Assembly (NCBI GenBank): GCA_016715115.1
Contig: JADKBM010000016.1
Span: forward strand, 496,001-560,000
Length of the DNA: 64,000 nt
Direction: 5' to 3'
DNA from: Acidobacteriota bacterium
GTDB taxonomy: Bacteria > Acidobacteriota > Blastocatellia > Pyrinomonadales > Pyrinomonadaceae
Position numbers and translations under genes: made by a program. Of the stretch, positions 1 to 9,204 are shown piece after piece. The first letter of the stretch is position 1. Each line of letters begins with the position of its first letter. The notes under the pieces are model-generated. The model saw only the letters and a list, made by a program, of their open reading frames with translations, made no database searches and was not told the origin of the DNA.

Positions 1-1584
1 CGCGGCGGACGGCTCAGAAAAGAAGCGCGTGCGGTCAAGATAGGCGGAAGGTCGCTGCCGGAAGCGGTCGAAATGTCGATCAAGGACGCAACAATATTTT
101 TTAACGAGCTGGAACTCTCACCGGAACGAGCGACGATCGCCGATAAACTGCTTTTGGAGGTTCGCCGGCGACTGAAGTTTATGGTCGATGTCGGGCTCGA
201 TTACCTGACGCTCGACCGGCTCGCTTCGACGCTCTCGGGCGGCGAGGCGCAGCGCATACAGCTCGCGACGAATCTCGGCTCGCTTCTTGTCGGAACGCTC
301 TACGTGCTCGACGAGCCGTCGATCGGGCTTCATCCGCGCGACAACTCGCGCTTGATCCGGATCCTCGAGAATCTCCGCGACATCGGCAACACGGTGCTCG
401 TCGTCGAACACGACGAAGACACGATCCGGGCGGCAGATCATATCCTGGACATCGGGCTCTATGCCGGCGAACTCGGCGGAAACATCATTTACGAAGGTGA
501 TTTCGAGGGAATGATGCGTTCGGAAGAGTCTTTGACCGCGAAGTATCTCCGCGGCGAGGCCGAGATCAAGATCCCGCAAAAACGTCGCGTTGCGTCGGAT
601 CGACGAATCTCGATCAAAGGCGCGCGCGAACATAATCTGAAAGATGTTTCGGTCGACATTCCGCTCGATATGCTGGTCTGCATCACCGGCGTTTCCGGAT
701 CCGGCAAATCGACGCTCGTTCACGACGTTCTTTACGCCGGGATCAAGAAATCGCGCGGTGAATGGCAGGGACAGGTCGGACGTTTTCGCGAGATCGAAGG
801 CACCGGGAACATCGACGATGTGGTGTTGGTAGATCAGTCCCCGATCGGCCGCACGCCGCGTTCGAATCCGGTCACGTACATCAAGGCCTACGACGCGATC
901 CGCGAGGTGTTCGCGTCGACGAATCTATCGAAATCGAAAGGCTACAACCCGTCTCATTTCTCTTTCAACGTTCCCGGCGGACGCTGCGAAACCTGTCAGG
1001 GCAGCGGAACCGTGACCGTTGAAATGCAGTTTCTCGCCGACGTCGAACTGACCTGCGAAGACTGTCGCGGGACGCGTTTCAAGTCGGAAATTCTCGACGT
1101 CAAATACAAGGGCAAGAGCATCGCCGACGTTTTGCAGATGACGGTGCGCGAGGCGATCGTTTTTTTCAAGGACACCAACAAGCTGGTCAATCGGCTGAAG
1201 GTCATCGACGCCGTCGGGCTCGGCTATCTGCGGCTCGGACAGTCGGCTACGACGCTCTCCGGCGGCGAGGCGCAGCGCGTCAAGCTGGCGGCGCATCTGT
1301 CGCAAAAAACGCAGTCGCGGACGCTGTTCATTTTTGACGAACCGACGACCGGACTTCACTTCGACGACATCAACAAACTCCTCGGCGCATTTCGCGCCCT
1401 CATCGACGGCGGCGGCAGCCTTGTCGTCATCGAACATAACCTCGACGTCATCAAGACGGCCGATCACGTCATCGACCTCGGCCCCGAAGGCGGCACCGGT
1501 GGCGGCGAAGTCGTCGCGACCGGCACACCGGAAGAGATCGCGGCGAACGACAAGTCAATCACCGGCAAGTATTTGCGGCTTTAG
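1..1584 (+). CDS. uvrA: UvrABC system protein A, C-terminal part (5' end outside window)
   Basis: UvrA is the ATP-dependent DNA-damage sensor of nucleotide excision repair; as a dimer it loads UvrB at lesions. The frame is open from base 1, so the gene is cut by the window edge; 527 residues, a little over half of a usual ~940-residue UvrA, are visible. Seen in order: ABC signature LSGGEAQR (about residue 78), Walker B VLDEPSIGLHPRD, the second Walker A GVSGSGKST (about 231), a CxxC...CxxC zinc finger (about 330-355), the second signature LSGGEAQR (about 419) and Walker B FDEPTTGLH. It ends TAG just before a REP pair. The family call is secure; the true start cannot be seen. Confidence 0.97.
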   Translation, partial: RGGRLRKEARAVKIGGRSLPEAVEMSIKDATIFFNELELSPERATIADKLLLEVRRRLKFMVDVGLDYLTLDRLASTLSGGEAQRIQLATNLGSLLVGTLYVLDEPSIGLHPRDNSRLIRILENLRDIGNTVLVVEHDEDTIRAADHILDIGLYAGELGGNIIYEGDFEGMMRSEESLTAKYLRGEAEIKIPQKRRVASDRRISIKGAREHNLKDVSVDIPLDMLVCITGVSGSGKSTLVHDVLYAGIKKSRGEWQGQVGRFREIEGTGNIDDVVLVDQSPIGRTPRSNPVTYIKAYDAIREVFASTNLSKSKGYNPSHFSFNVPGGRCETCQGSGTVTVEMQFLADVELTCEDCRGTRFKSEILDVKYKGKSIADVLQMTVREAIVFFKDTNKLVNRLKVIDAVGLGYLRLGQSATTLSGGEAQRVKLAAHLSQKTQSRTLFIFDEPTTGLHFDDINKLLGAFRALIDGGGSLVVIEHNLDVIKTADHVIDLGPEGGTGGGEVVATGTPEEIAANDKSITGKYLRL

Positions 1585-1588
1585 GGCG

Positions 1589-1777
1589 CGACTGGAGCGC
1601 AAGCTGACTGGAGCGCAAGCGTCCCCGCTTGCAATGAGCGCGTAGCGCGAACGGCGCCGGGGAAAAACAGAGTTAAGATCCGCTGAGGCTTTACGGCGTT
1701 TTACGCCGTTGCAAGCGGGGACGCTTGCGCTCCAGTCCGCTTGCGCTCCAGTCGCGCTCCAGTCGCGCTTCAATCGC
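1589..1777. repeat. REP-like inverted pair upstream of the RAYT gene
   Basis: Left arm units reading gactggagcgcaagcg-tccccgcttgcaa face right arm units ttgcaagcgggga-cgcttgcgctccagtc. They flank a ~90 bp core that includes ggcgccggggaaaaa and a smaller palindrome, acggcgttttacgccgt. The terminal unit (gctccagtcg) is repeated a variable number of times at each end. The same composite element recurs at 2401-2581, 4756-4946 and 55016-55186, and as partial copies at 12357-12405 and 51309-51363. Confidence 0.9.
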
Positions 1778-1789
1778 ACTCACGAAGAT

Positions 1790-2401
1790 ATGAAAAACAA
1801 TTATCTATTTCAGCCGAAGGGCTTTCGTTCAAACCTCGGATGGTATGACCGTGGCTACATCCCTCATTTCGACGGCGGTGAGATCCCGCAGTTTCTTACT
1901 TTCCGGCTGTTTGATTCGCTTCCGGCGCACGTCGTCGAAAAATGGCGGATCGAAACAGCAGATACAGGCGAAGCAGGCCGGGTGATCTTTCGAAAGAATG
2001 TCGAGAATTACCTTGATTCCGGTTACGGCGAGTGTTTCCTGAAGAACGAAGCCGTCGCGGAAATGGTCGAGAACAGTCTGCTGTTTCATCACGGCAGCAA
2101 GTATGGGTTGATCGCTTGGGTCGTGATGCCGAATCACATCCACTTTCTGGCGACCCCGTTTGAAGGCGTCGAGTTGGCCGAGATCGCCCATTCGATCAAA
2201 TCTTACACTGCGCACGAGGCAAACAAGATTCTTAATCGATCCGGTCAGTTCTGGCAGCACGAGCCGTTCGATCGATACATCAGGAATCAGCGCCATTACG
2301 TGAACGTGATCGATTACATCGAGAATAACCCGGTCAAAGCTGGCTTGTGCAGGAATCGGTCGGATTGGCGATACTCGAGCGCGTGGGGTGAACGCGCCTG
2401 A
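1790..2401 (+). CDS. REP-associated tyrosine transposase (RAYT, IS200/IS605-like Y1 family)
   Basis: Single-strand DNA transposase-like protein of 203 residues. The family motif is visible as VVMPNHIHFL (the HUH-type HxH pair), followed about 60 residues later by QFWQHEPFDRYIRNQRHYVNV and then IDYIENNPVKAGL, the usual C-terminal signature of the REP-associated branch. The ATG at 1790 is preferred: the longer open frame upstream only translates the REP palindrome. The gene sits exactly between two REP pairs (1589-1777 and 2401-2581), the known arrangement in which a RAYT handles its own REP sequences. It appears intact, so it may still be active; activity is inference. Confidence 0.9.
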   Translation: MKNNYLFQPKGFRSNLGWYDRGYIPHFDGGEIPQFLTFRLFDSLPAHVVEKWRIETADTGEAGRVIFRKNVENYLDSGYGECFLKNEAVAEMVENSLLFHHGSKYGLIAWVVMPNHIHFLATPFEGVELAEIAHSIKSYTAHEANKILNRSGQFWQHEPFDRYIRNQRHYVNVIDYIENNPVKAGLCRNRSDWRYSSAWGERA

Positions 2402-2581
2402 AGCGCGACTGGAGCCTGACTGGAGCGCAAGCGTCCCCGCTTGCAATGAGCGCGGAGCGCGAACGGCGCCGGGGAAAAACAGAGTTAAGATCCGCTGAGG
2501 CTTTACGGCGTTCCACGCCGTTGCAAGCGGGGACGCTTGCGCTCCAGTCGGCTTGCGCTCCAGTCGCGCTCCAGTCGGCGT
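2401..2581. repeat. REP-like inverted pair downstream of the RAYT gene
   Basis: This is almost the same sequence as 1589-1777, in the same orientation, with the core acggcgttccacgccgt. It begins at the RAYT stop codon. The two copies bracket the transposase gene. Confidence 0.9.
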
Positions 2582-2585
2582 GCGG

Positions 2586-2885
2586 TCAATCGAACGCTTT
2601 TCGCCAGGCCGGGACGATCTGCTCCAGCACCTTGCAGTCGCAGAAGCCGCCGTTTTCCTGCAGCCACGAACTGACGCGTGGAAAATTCAGACGGTTTTCC
2701 ATCATAAACTGCATCGCGAACCGCAACGAGTGATTGCATTCCTCATTTTCCAGCTTGAATTCAAGAAAATCGAACAAGTCTTCAAAATCAAACTGTCCGG
2801 CAGGCAAAGACTTGAGGAATTCCTCGAGTTCTTCCCCGCTCAATTGCGCTAAATTCTCGATCTGTCGTTTTCGTAAAATGGCCAT
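2586..2885 (-). CDS. DUF2695 family protein
   Basis: 99-residue soluble acidic protein of unknown function. The end of the protein carries the pattern I associate with DUF2695: CNHSLRFAMQFMMENRL, then WLQENGGFCDCKVLEQI with the closely spaced cysteine pair CDC. The N-terminus is helical and glutamate-rich (LSGEELEEFLKSL). ATG start at 2885. Its stop codon lies about 5 bp from the end of the REP pair at 2401-2581, and a repeat array lies upstream of its start, so it probably has no operon partners. The family assignment is by pattern memory only. Confidence 0.75.
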   Translation of the reverse strand: MAILRKRQIENLAQLSGEELEEFLKSLPAGQFDFEDLFDFLEFKLENEECNHSLRFAMQFMMENRLNFPRVSSWLQENGGFCDCKVLEQIVPAWRKAFD

Positions 2886-3485
2886 AGGTTGATTTGCGAT
2901 TTTCGATTTGCGATTTGCGATTTCGGATATTTCGGATTCCAGATATTCCGGATTCCAGATTCCAGATATTCCAGATATTTCGGATTCCAGATATTCCAGA
3001 TTTCAGATTCCAGATATTCCAGATATTCCGGATTCCAGATATTACAGATTCCAGATATTCCAGATTTCAGATTCCAGATATTCCAGATATTCCGGATTCC
3101 AGATATTACAGATTCCAAATTTCGGATTTCAGATTCCAGATTTCGGATCTATGTGATTTGCGATTTTCGATTTTCGATTTTCGATTGCAGTATTCGAACT
3201 GGAATCCGGAATCCAAAATCTGGAATCCAAAATCCGGAATATCTGGAATCTGGAATCTGGAATATCTGGAATATCTGGAATATCTGGAATCCAAAATCCA
3301 AAGTCCGGAATATCCGGAATCACTGCAATCGCAAATCGCAAATATCCAAAATCTTGAATATCTGGAATCTGGAATATCTGGAATATCTGGAATATCTGGA
3401 ATATCTGGAATATCTGGAATCCAAAATCCAAAGTCCGGAATATCCGGAATCACTGCAATCGCAAATCGCAAATCACAAATCGCAA
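2886..3485. repeat. Long array of short-word repeats, roughly mirror-symmetric
   Basis: About 590 bp with no gene. The left half (about 2890-3190) is built from attccagat, attccggatt and gatttgcgattt words; the right half (about 3195-3485) is built from their complements (ggaatatctgga, ggaatccaaaatcc, aatcgcaaatc). The region is therefore a giant imperfect inverted repeat whose arms are themselves tandem repeats. A unit of about 110 bp, from ggaatccaaaatccaaagtcc to aatcgcaaat, occurs twice on the right side (from about 3288 and 3418). Reading frames here (RYSRYSGFQ-like) are translated repeats, not proteins. Confidence 0.9.
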
Positions 3486-4735
3486 ATCCCCTTCTCCCTC
3501 TCAGCTTCTTCCCGCTCGCGGCGCTTTATGCCGTCGCGGCCGTCGTATGATAAGAATTTCGGCAAAAAGGCAGCGACCAGGAGCACTGCCGCGACGCACA
3601 TTATTCCACCCGAGATCAGCGCCGGGCCGTTACCGAAGCGTTCGGCGACGAATCCCATTTTCGCACTGCCAAGGTAAGGCCCCGTAAGATAGCTTATCAT
3701 CTCGATGCTTGCCAGACGCCCGCGCATAAAATTCGGGACCGTTTGGTTCCAGACCGAACCGCGGAAAATCCCGCTGATCATATCGAAAAAACCTGCAAGC
3801 ACGAGACAAAATAACGCCACCCAAATGTTCGACGCAAGTCCGAAAAGGAATATCGCCACGCCCCAGAGCGCGGCCGCGCCGATTATCATCCGGCCGTGCT
3901 TGTAAACGAATTTGGTCCAGCCCGAGGTCAGGCTCGCGGTCAACGCGCCGAGGGCGATCGCGCCGTAAAAGAAGCCAAGGTATTTTTCACCGTACTCCCT
4001 TGCCAGCGCCGGATAGAGCGCGTGCGGAAACGCAAATAGCATCGCCGCGATGTCGATCAGGTAAGTCCCGAGCAGATCCGGGCGCGAGAACGCATATTTC
4101 CAGGCCGCCAAGACGTTCTTGACACTGGGTTTGTCCGCATTCGCCTGCGCCGGAACCGCGCTGATAAGAAAGACCGCGATGAGCGACGCGGCAAAAGTCA
4201 CTAGATCGACGGCATAAGCCGTTTTGGCGCCGAACGACGTCGTGATCAGACCGGCGACGACGGGACTGATGACCGCGCCGAGGCTCCAGCGCATCGAATT
4301 GAGCGCCATCACGGCCGACATCATCTCGACCGGGATGACCTTTTGAATGAACGATTCGAACGCCGGCCGTTGAATCGCGGCGAACCCGGCGTGCAGCGCG
4401 GCGCACAGAAAAATGACCCAGATCCGCGGCGTCGCCAGCAGTGAATTGATAAGAAGGATCGATGTCACGAGCGTCTGGCCGATCTCGGTCAACCGCAGGA
4501 TGCGCCGGCGGTCGAAAGCGTCGGCGATCGCACCGCCGACGAACGCGAGGATCAACATCGGGAAGAACTCGGCGAGCGCGATGAATCCGACCATCTCGCT
4601 CGAACCGGTCAGCGTGTACATCTGCCAGTTGATCGCGACGATCGAGATCATCGTCCCGAAAAATGAAACCAGCTGCCCGAAGAAGAGCAGCCGGTAATCA
4701 CGCGAGACCTTGAGCGGTGTGATGTCGATTAACAC
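3473..4735 (-). CDS. MFS transporter, EntS-like exporter family
   Basis: Multi-pass inner-membrane permease of the major facilitator superfamily, about 420 residues with about 12 hydrophobic segments. The N-terminal helix LLFFGQLVSFFGTMISIVA and the loop GGAIADAFDRRRILRLTE (the MFS motif A equivalent between helices 2 and 3) resemble the MFS_3/EntS group of siderophore and drug exporters. The substrate is unknown. I choose the GTG at 4735 (VLIDITPLKVSRDYR): the frame stays open upstream to 4804, but that part only translates the REP element. No strong ribosome site is visible, so the start is uncertain. The charged C-terminal tail runs into the repeat array. Confidence 0.8.
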   Translation of the reverse strand: MLIDITPLKVSRDYRLLFFGQLVSFFGTMISIVAINWQMYTLTGSSEMVGFIALAEFFPMLILAFVGGAIADAFDRRRILRLTEIGQTLVTSILLINSLLATPRIWVIFLCAALHAGFAAIQRPAFESFIQKVIPVEMMSAVMALNSMRWSLGAVISPVVAGLITTSFGAKTAYAVDLVTFAASLIAVFLISAVPAQANADKPSVKNVLAAWKYAFSRPDLLGTYLIDIAAMLFAFPHALYPALAREYGEKYLGFFYGAIALGALTASLTSGWTKFVYKHGRMIIGAAALWGVAIFLFGLASNIWVALFCLVLAGFFDMISGIFRGSVWNQTVPNFMRGRLASIEMISYLTGPYLGSAKMGFVAERFGNGPALISGGIMCVAAVLLVAAFLPKFLSYDGRDGIKRREREEAEREKGICDL

Positions 4736-4755
4736 AATTCGATTTTCGGACCGCA

Positions 4756-4946
4756 CGACCGGAGCGCAAGACTGGCGCGCAAGCGTCCCCGCACTGGAGC
4801 GCAAGCGTCCCCGCTTGCAATGAGCGCGGAGCGCGAACGGCGCCGGGGAAAAGTGCGCGCTGAATCCCCAAGGCTTTACGGCGTTTCACGCCGTTGCAAG
4901 CGGGGACGCTTGCGCTCCAGTCGGCGCTCCAGTCGTGCGCTCCAGT
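4756..4946. repeat. REP-like inverted pair between the MFS gene and the secreted-protein gene
   Basis: Same composite as 1589-1777: left arms with ggagcgcaag and tccccgcttgcaa, the core ggcgccggggaaaa, the small palindrome cggcgtttcacgccg, and right arms ttgcaagcggggacgcttg. The left end is diverged (gactggcgcgcaagcg), which suggests an older copy. Confidence 0.88.
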
Positions 4947-4952
4947 TACGAG

Positions 4953-7826
4953 TTACCTCGGCGGTATCGGCGTGTCGCCTGCAATTCCCCAATTCGGTCC
5001 GATGAACGTATTGTCCGAACTGCGGAGAATGTACCAAACCCCATTCCGATAGACCGCGATATCGGTCCTTCGGTCGCGGTCGTAGTCGCCCTGAACCGGG
5101 ACGTCCGTTGCGAGCCCCCACGCCACGATGTCCGTCGAACACGTCGCGCTGTTACGGATATACCACGTACCTGCACGGAAAACCGCGAGGTCCGCCTTAC
5201 GGTCGCGGTCGTAGTCGCCGACGACCGGCGTGTCGCCTGTCGTTCCGAACTGCTCGATCCGCGTCGTTCCGTAGAAACTCTGCTGGATGTACCACGTGCC
5301 GTTGCGGAAGACAGCGATATCGGCCTTGCCGTCGCCATCGTAATCGCGCGGCACGAGGTTGTCGCCCGCCAATCCGAAAGCAACGAACTGGACCGCGCTA
5401 TCCGAACTGCGGCGGATGATCCAGGTTCCGGCGCGAAAAACCGCGGCGTCCGTCTTGCCGTCACCATCGTAATCGGCCGGGACAGCAATATCGCCTGCCG
5501 TTCCGAAGTAGATCACGCTGAAGTTGAAGCGCGAGCCCTGCGAAATGTACCAGCGGCCCTCACTGGCACGGAAAACGGCAATATCGACGTCTCCGTCCCC
5601 GTCGTAATCGCCGGCCACCGGCGTGTCGGTGTCAAGGCCGAACTGCTGGCTGGTGACGCTCGCGTTCGAGCTGTTGAGAACGTACCAGCGTCCGTCCGTC
5701 GCGTCCTCACCGTTCGTGCGGAAAACGGAAATGTCGGTTCCACCGTCGGCGTCAAAGTCCGCGCTGGCCGGAGTTTTAAGGGCGACGACGCTGACATCGT
5801 CTACAGCCACGCCCGCGAATGGAACCGTATTGTCCTGATCCATATGGAACGTGACGGTCACGGTTTTGCCCGCAAATTCGGTGATGTCGTACTCCCTGAC
5901 GGCCCAACCGGCGCTGCCCTGAAGAGTGATGTTCGGACTTCCGACGATCCCGGTCATCGTGCCGTCGGTATGTTCAAACACCCGCCGCGTCAGACCGCTG
6001 CCGCCGACCTCCTTGACTTCGACGTAGTAATGGTCGAAGCTCGCCGATTCGACCTGATACTTGTGCGCCCAGGAGAGCTTCAACGCGCGGCCCGCCTGAC
6101 CGGTAAGATCGATGTTCGGCGAGATCAGGTCCTGCGTGATATTCGTACCCGCGGTCGGAGCGTTGTTGTATGTGTTGTCGAGATCGGTCTTCCAGCAACT
6201 CGTTCCGCTGAAGCAGTTATCGATGATCGCCGCGCCGGCGACGTTGGTCGTCGGCAAACCGCGTTCCCATTCGTCTCCGGTACCGGAATGCGTGAAGCCG
6301 CCGTCATCGGTCTCGAAATTCGAACTGTAGATCGTCTGCTCGAGCGCCGGAACGCTTGCGAGCGCCGGATCTTCGCAAACCGTGACGCTCCAACTGTTGA
6401 GCGTTCCGGCATCCGCAACCGTGTCATCGCGGGCGGTCAGCGTCCACGTGCCCTGCGCGTTCTCGCCTTTCAGCCAAGACAATCTGGTGAAGTTCTCCGG
6501 CTGGTAGTGCATCGGCTTGACGACCGTGAAAACGCCGATCGGAAGCGCCGCATCGTCGTCGAAATTGACGTCCAGATCGAGCAGATTGGCCGTATTCGCC
6601 GTGGCGCTGCCGACATCGTTGAAAAGCGTCATCGAATTGCCCTGCGGACTGGTGATGTCGAGGTCGATATCGGCCATCTTGGCGTGCGTGATGTTGACGT
6701 TGACGATCGCCTTGCTGATCCGCTTGCTATCCGGAATGCTGATCGTCTGGACCGCGTTCGGGCTCGTCGGATCAGGTCCGATCGGCTGCGCGGCATTTGC
6801 CGTGGTGTACGTCGTGCACTTGCTTTCCTTCGCCGGGATGACCGTCACGCTCAGATTGTAGGTGAAGGTCGGCGCTCCTGAACCGGGGGACGACGGATCG
6901 ACGTACGCATAATAGGTTCCCGCCTGTTTGATCGTGAACATAAACGCTTCCGAGTTGGGCGAACCCGCATTCGTGTCGTTGACGACCAACGTGAAATTGC
7001 TGAATGTCGAAAGACCCAACCTGCCGTTCCAAGTCGCGGCATCGCGCTCGGGGTCGAAATCGAGGCTGAGGAAAACCGTGTCGCCCGCGTTTGCCGTGAA
7101 CGAATAAAAATCCGCGGCGTCAGTCGTGGAACTGATCGCGCCGCTCATAAAACGGCCGGCGTTCATCGGCGTCGCGGTGGCCGTCGAATCGTTCGGCTCC
7201 ACTTCCGCTCCCGGACTGCCGCCCTGAACCTGAAGATAGAGGTCGTAATAGCGAATTTGCGTGGTCGCCGTCGAGCCGGTCACTTTCAGATAATAAAGAC
7301 CCGAGCTCGGAACCGTTCGGCCCGCGATGCTCGACGCCGCAGTCGCAAAACTGCCGTCGTCGAGATCCGTTTCGATGATCGTCGTGCCGTCCGAGCCGAT
7401 CAGGTCGAGCGTCGAATTCGTTCCGCCCTGACCGGAAGATGTTTGGGTCGCCGCAAAAACGCGATCGCCGGCATTGGCGTAGAAAGAATAAAAATCGACG
7501 TCGGCGTTCGGATAAATGTCGCCGCGAACGCGAATCGCGCTGCCGCCAAGCTTGGTTGCCGCCGCGGCCGTCTCGTTCGGCTCGACCTCGTTCGTCGAAA
7601 CGTAATTCTCCGGCTCGTCGATGCCGTTCTTCTTAACGAGCGGGTCAACGACGGGCGAGTTTTTCCCGTTGCCCGCAAGAAATTGTGTCGAATCGGTCGG
7701 CGCCACGTCCACGACTTCCTTTTCGGTGCTCTGCGCCAACGAGATTCCGCCAAGATAGAAGATCCCCGCCGCAAACGCCGCAAAGGCGGTTGCCAGGATC
7801 CATTTGCGCTTATTTAAATTGATCAT
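4953..7826 (-). CDS. Large secreted protein: pre-peptidase domains, proprotein-convertase P-domain and FG-GAP/VCBS-like repeats
   Basis: Exported protein of 957 residues. The start is ATG 7826, preceded by GGAG at 7-8 nt. A signal peptide follows (KRKWILATAFAAFAAG... to SLAQS). Two PPC-type beta domains come next (about 45-320; NEVEPNETAAAATKLGG, AEVEPNDSTATATPM), then a P-domain-like region (about 345-485; IDLDITSPQGNSMTLF...GTWTLTARDD...LNSWSVTVC) and a jelly-roll-like segment (FETDDGGFTHSGTGDEWERG). It ends with six calcium-binding-style repeats, DYDGDGKADIAVFR, near residues 695-957. No protease catalytic core is visible, so it looks like a surface or secreted binding protein rather than an enzyme. 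Its partner is unknown. Confidence 0.85.
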   Translation of the reverse strand: MINLNKRKWILATAFAAFAAGIFYLGGISLAQSTEKEVVDVAPTDSTQFLAGNGKNSPVVDPLVKKNGIDEPENYVSTNEVEPNETAAAATKLGGSAIRVRGDIYPNADVDFYSFYANAGDRVFAATQTSSGQGGTNSTLDLIGSDGTTIIETDLDDGSFATAASSIAGRTVPSSGLYYLKVTGSTATTQIRYYDLYLQVQGGSPGAEVEPNDSTATATPMNAGRFMSGAISSTTDAADFYSFTANAGDTVFLSLDFDPERDAATWNGRLGLSTFSNFTLVVNDTNAGSPNSEAFMFTIKQAGTYYAYVDPSSPGSGAPTFTYNLSVTVIPAKESKCTTYTTANAAQPIGPDPTSPNAVQTISIPDSKRISKAIVNVNITHAKMADIDLDITSPQGNSMTLFNDVGSATANTANLLDLDVNFDDDAALPIGVFTVVKPMHYQPENFTRLSWLKGENAQGTWTLTARDDTVADAGTLNSWSVTVCEDPALASVPALEQTIYSSNFETDDGGFTHSGTGDEWERGLPTTNVAGAAIIDNCFSGTSCWKTDLDNTYNNAPTAGTNITQDLISPNIDLTGQAGRALKLSWAHKYQVESASFDHYYVEVKEVGGSGLTRRVFEHTDGTMTGIVGSPNITLQGSAGWAVREYDITEFAGKTVTVTFHMDQDNTVPFAGVAVDDVSVVALKTPASADFDADGGTDISVFRTNGEDATDGRWYVLNSSNASVTSQQFGLDTDTPVAGDYDGDGDVDIAVFRASEGRWYISQGSRFNFSVIYFGTAGDIAVPADYDGDGKTDAAVFRAGTWIIRRSSDSAVQFVAFGLAGDNLVPRDYDGDGKADIAVFRNGTWYIQQSFYGTTRIEQFGTTGDTPVVGDYDRDRKADLAVFRAGTWYIRNSATCSTDIVAWGLATDVPVQGDYDRDRRTDIAVYRNGVWYILRSSDNTFIGPNWGIAGDTPIPPR

Positions 7827-7932
7827 GATTTTCTCCGTTTTTTTGCAGAACCCGATCAACCGACCGAGTCTGAAGTTGAATTGATGTGCCTATATTTTAC
7901 TACACCTTGATCGGAGAAGTTACCCGTGGGAC

Positions 7933-9165
7933 CTAGGGTTTGACGTGATCGGTCCAGAAAAAGAGATACGTCGCATAGGCGTTGACAAGGATGGAAAAGC
8001 CGTAGAGCGCGATCTCCGGCAACGTCGATTTCCGCGACCCGTTTTCGAGCAGAATGACGAACATCCACGGCAGCAATATCATCGCGTAACGATAGCCGAA
8101 CTGCCAGCCGCCCGGATTGCCGTGAATCCACAGTACGAAGGTTAAGACGGCGAGCGCGAGCCACGCGGAGTTCTTCAAAGTCCGATCACGGCTTCCGCGA
8201 CGCAAAAGAAACAGCAGGAAGGGACTGCTCCACCAGATCGCGCCGCCGAAACCCGTCGGCACGAAGTACGGATAACTCGCCACTTGTCTCCACGGCGTCG
8301 CCAGCATTTCCCAGGCGTTCTGCGGAATATAATGGAGCGAGAAAATCCCGTAGCGGTACCACGGTTCGTCAAGCACACCGGGAATGCGAGCGTAACCGAA
8401 ATCGATGAACGAATCGAAACGAATCTGGTTGTAGATCAGAGTCGAAACACCGAGCATAAACGGGACGGCGCAGAACAGTGCAAGGCCAGCGATCTTCGAG
8501 CCGTTCTCGATCACCGGAACACTCGGATTCTCGCCCGGCTCCGACGAATCGCGGCAGAGCAAATACATAAATATCGGAGCCGTCAACAAGATCTCGGTGC
8601 GGTTTCCGAATGCGATCGCGAAAAAGAATCCGGCCGCCAGCGGCCGGCGCCGGAAGACCGTGAAGTAGATCGCGCCGAGCTGCCCGACCATCGACCATCC
8701 GAGCGCGAGATGCCAGGCTCCGGCCATTGTCAGATTCGTCCACATCCAACTTCCGAAAACGATCCCGAAGGTCACGAGCAGAAGTTTTGAGAGTTCGAGT
8801 TCGTACTCGCGGGCAATCAAACAGAATAGTCCGAAAACGGCCGCGCCCAAGATCGATGCGATCATCGCGGCCGGCATTGTTTCAACCAGTCCGGCGACTT
8901 TCAGAGCGGAAAACGGAATCATCGAAACGACGGCCCCAAACGGAAACACGGAATACCAGTTTCCCTCGTACGGAACAAACTCGTTGAGCCAGGTTGGCGG
9001 TCTTTCCTGAAAACCGATCGCGCCGCGCAGCAGGTTGTCGGCGACGCGGAAAGTGTAATCGTAATAATACTGCGGCTTCGGATTGCTGACGAAATAGATC
9101 GCCCCGACGATCGCGACTACTGAAAGGATCAGAATTGTGTTTTTGGCAACGGAAAGCCGCGGCAT
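7933..9165 (-). CDS. Multi-pass integral membrane protein, possible GT-C-type glycosyltransferase
   Basis: 410 residues with about 9-10 hydrophobic helices, beginning TILILSVVAIVGAIYFVS. The first extracytoplasmic loop is long (YYYDYTFRVADNLLRGAIG...PPTWLNEFVPYEGNWYSVFPFG), and short basic loops such as FRRRPL follow between helices. That topology, a large first loop then many helices, is shared with lipid-linked sugar transferases of the GT-C fold, but I see no decisive DxD or ExD motif, so the function is open. The neighbours (tRNA nucleotidyltransferase upstream, secreted protein downstream) do not clarify it. Confidence 0.6.
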   Translation of the reverse strand: MPRLSVAKNTILILSVVAIVGAIYFVSNPKPQYYYDYTFRVADNLLRGAIGFQERPPTWLNEFVPYEGNWYSVFPFGAVVSMIPFSALKVAGLVETMPAAMIASILGAAVFGLFCLIAREYELELSKLLLVTFGIVFGSWMWTNLTMAGAWHLALGWSMVGQLGAIYFTVFRRRPLAAGFFFAIAFGNRTEILLTAPIFMYLLCRDSSEPGENPSVPVIENGSKIAGLALFCAVPFMLGVSTLIYNQIRFDSFIDFGYARIPGVLDEPWYRYGIFSLHYIPQNAWEMLATPWRQVASYPYFVPTGFGGAIWWSSPFLLFLLRRGSRDRTLKNSAWLALAVLTFVLWIHGNPGGWQFGYRYAMILLPWMFVILLENGSRKSTLPEIALYGFSILVNAYATYLFFWTDHVKP

Positions 9166-9204
9166 TGTGACAGTTTAAGAGTTTTGCGGCAAAAGACAAG
9201 CCGC

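Noticed and set aside
2889..3677. Long open frames rich in RYSRYSGFQ-like and YLEYLE-like repeats
   Set aside because: They are translations of the short-word repeat array on both strands, with no ribosome site and no protein-like composition.
4935..6881. 648-residue open frame on the plus strand
   Set aside because: It is antisense to the secreted P-domain protein and its Arg/Asp-rich content is the typical shadow of a GC-rich gene.
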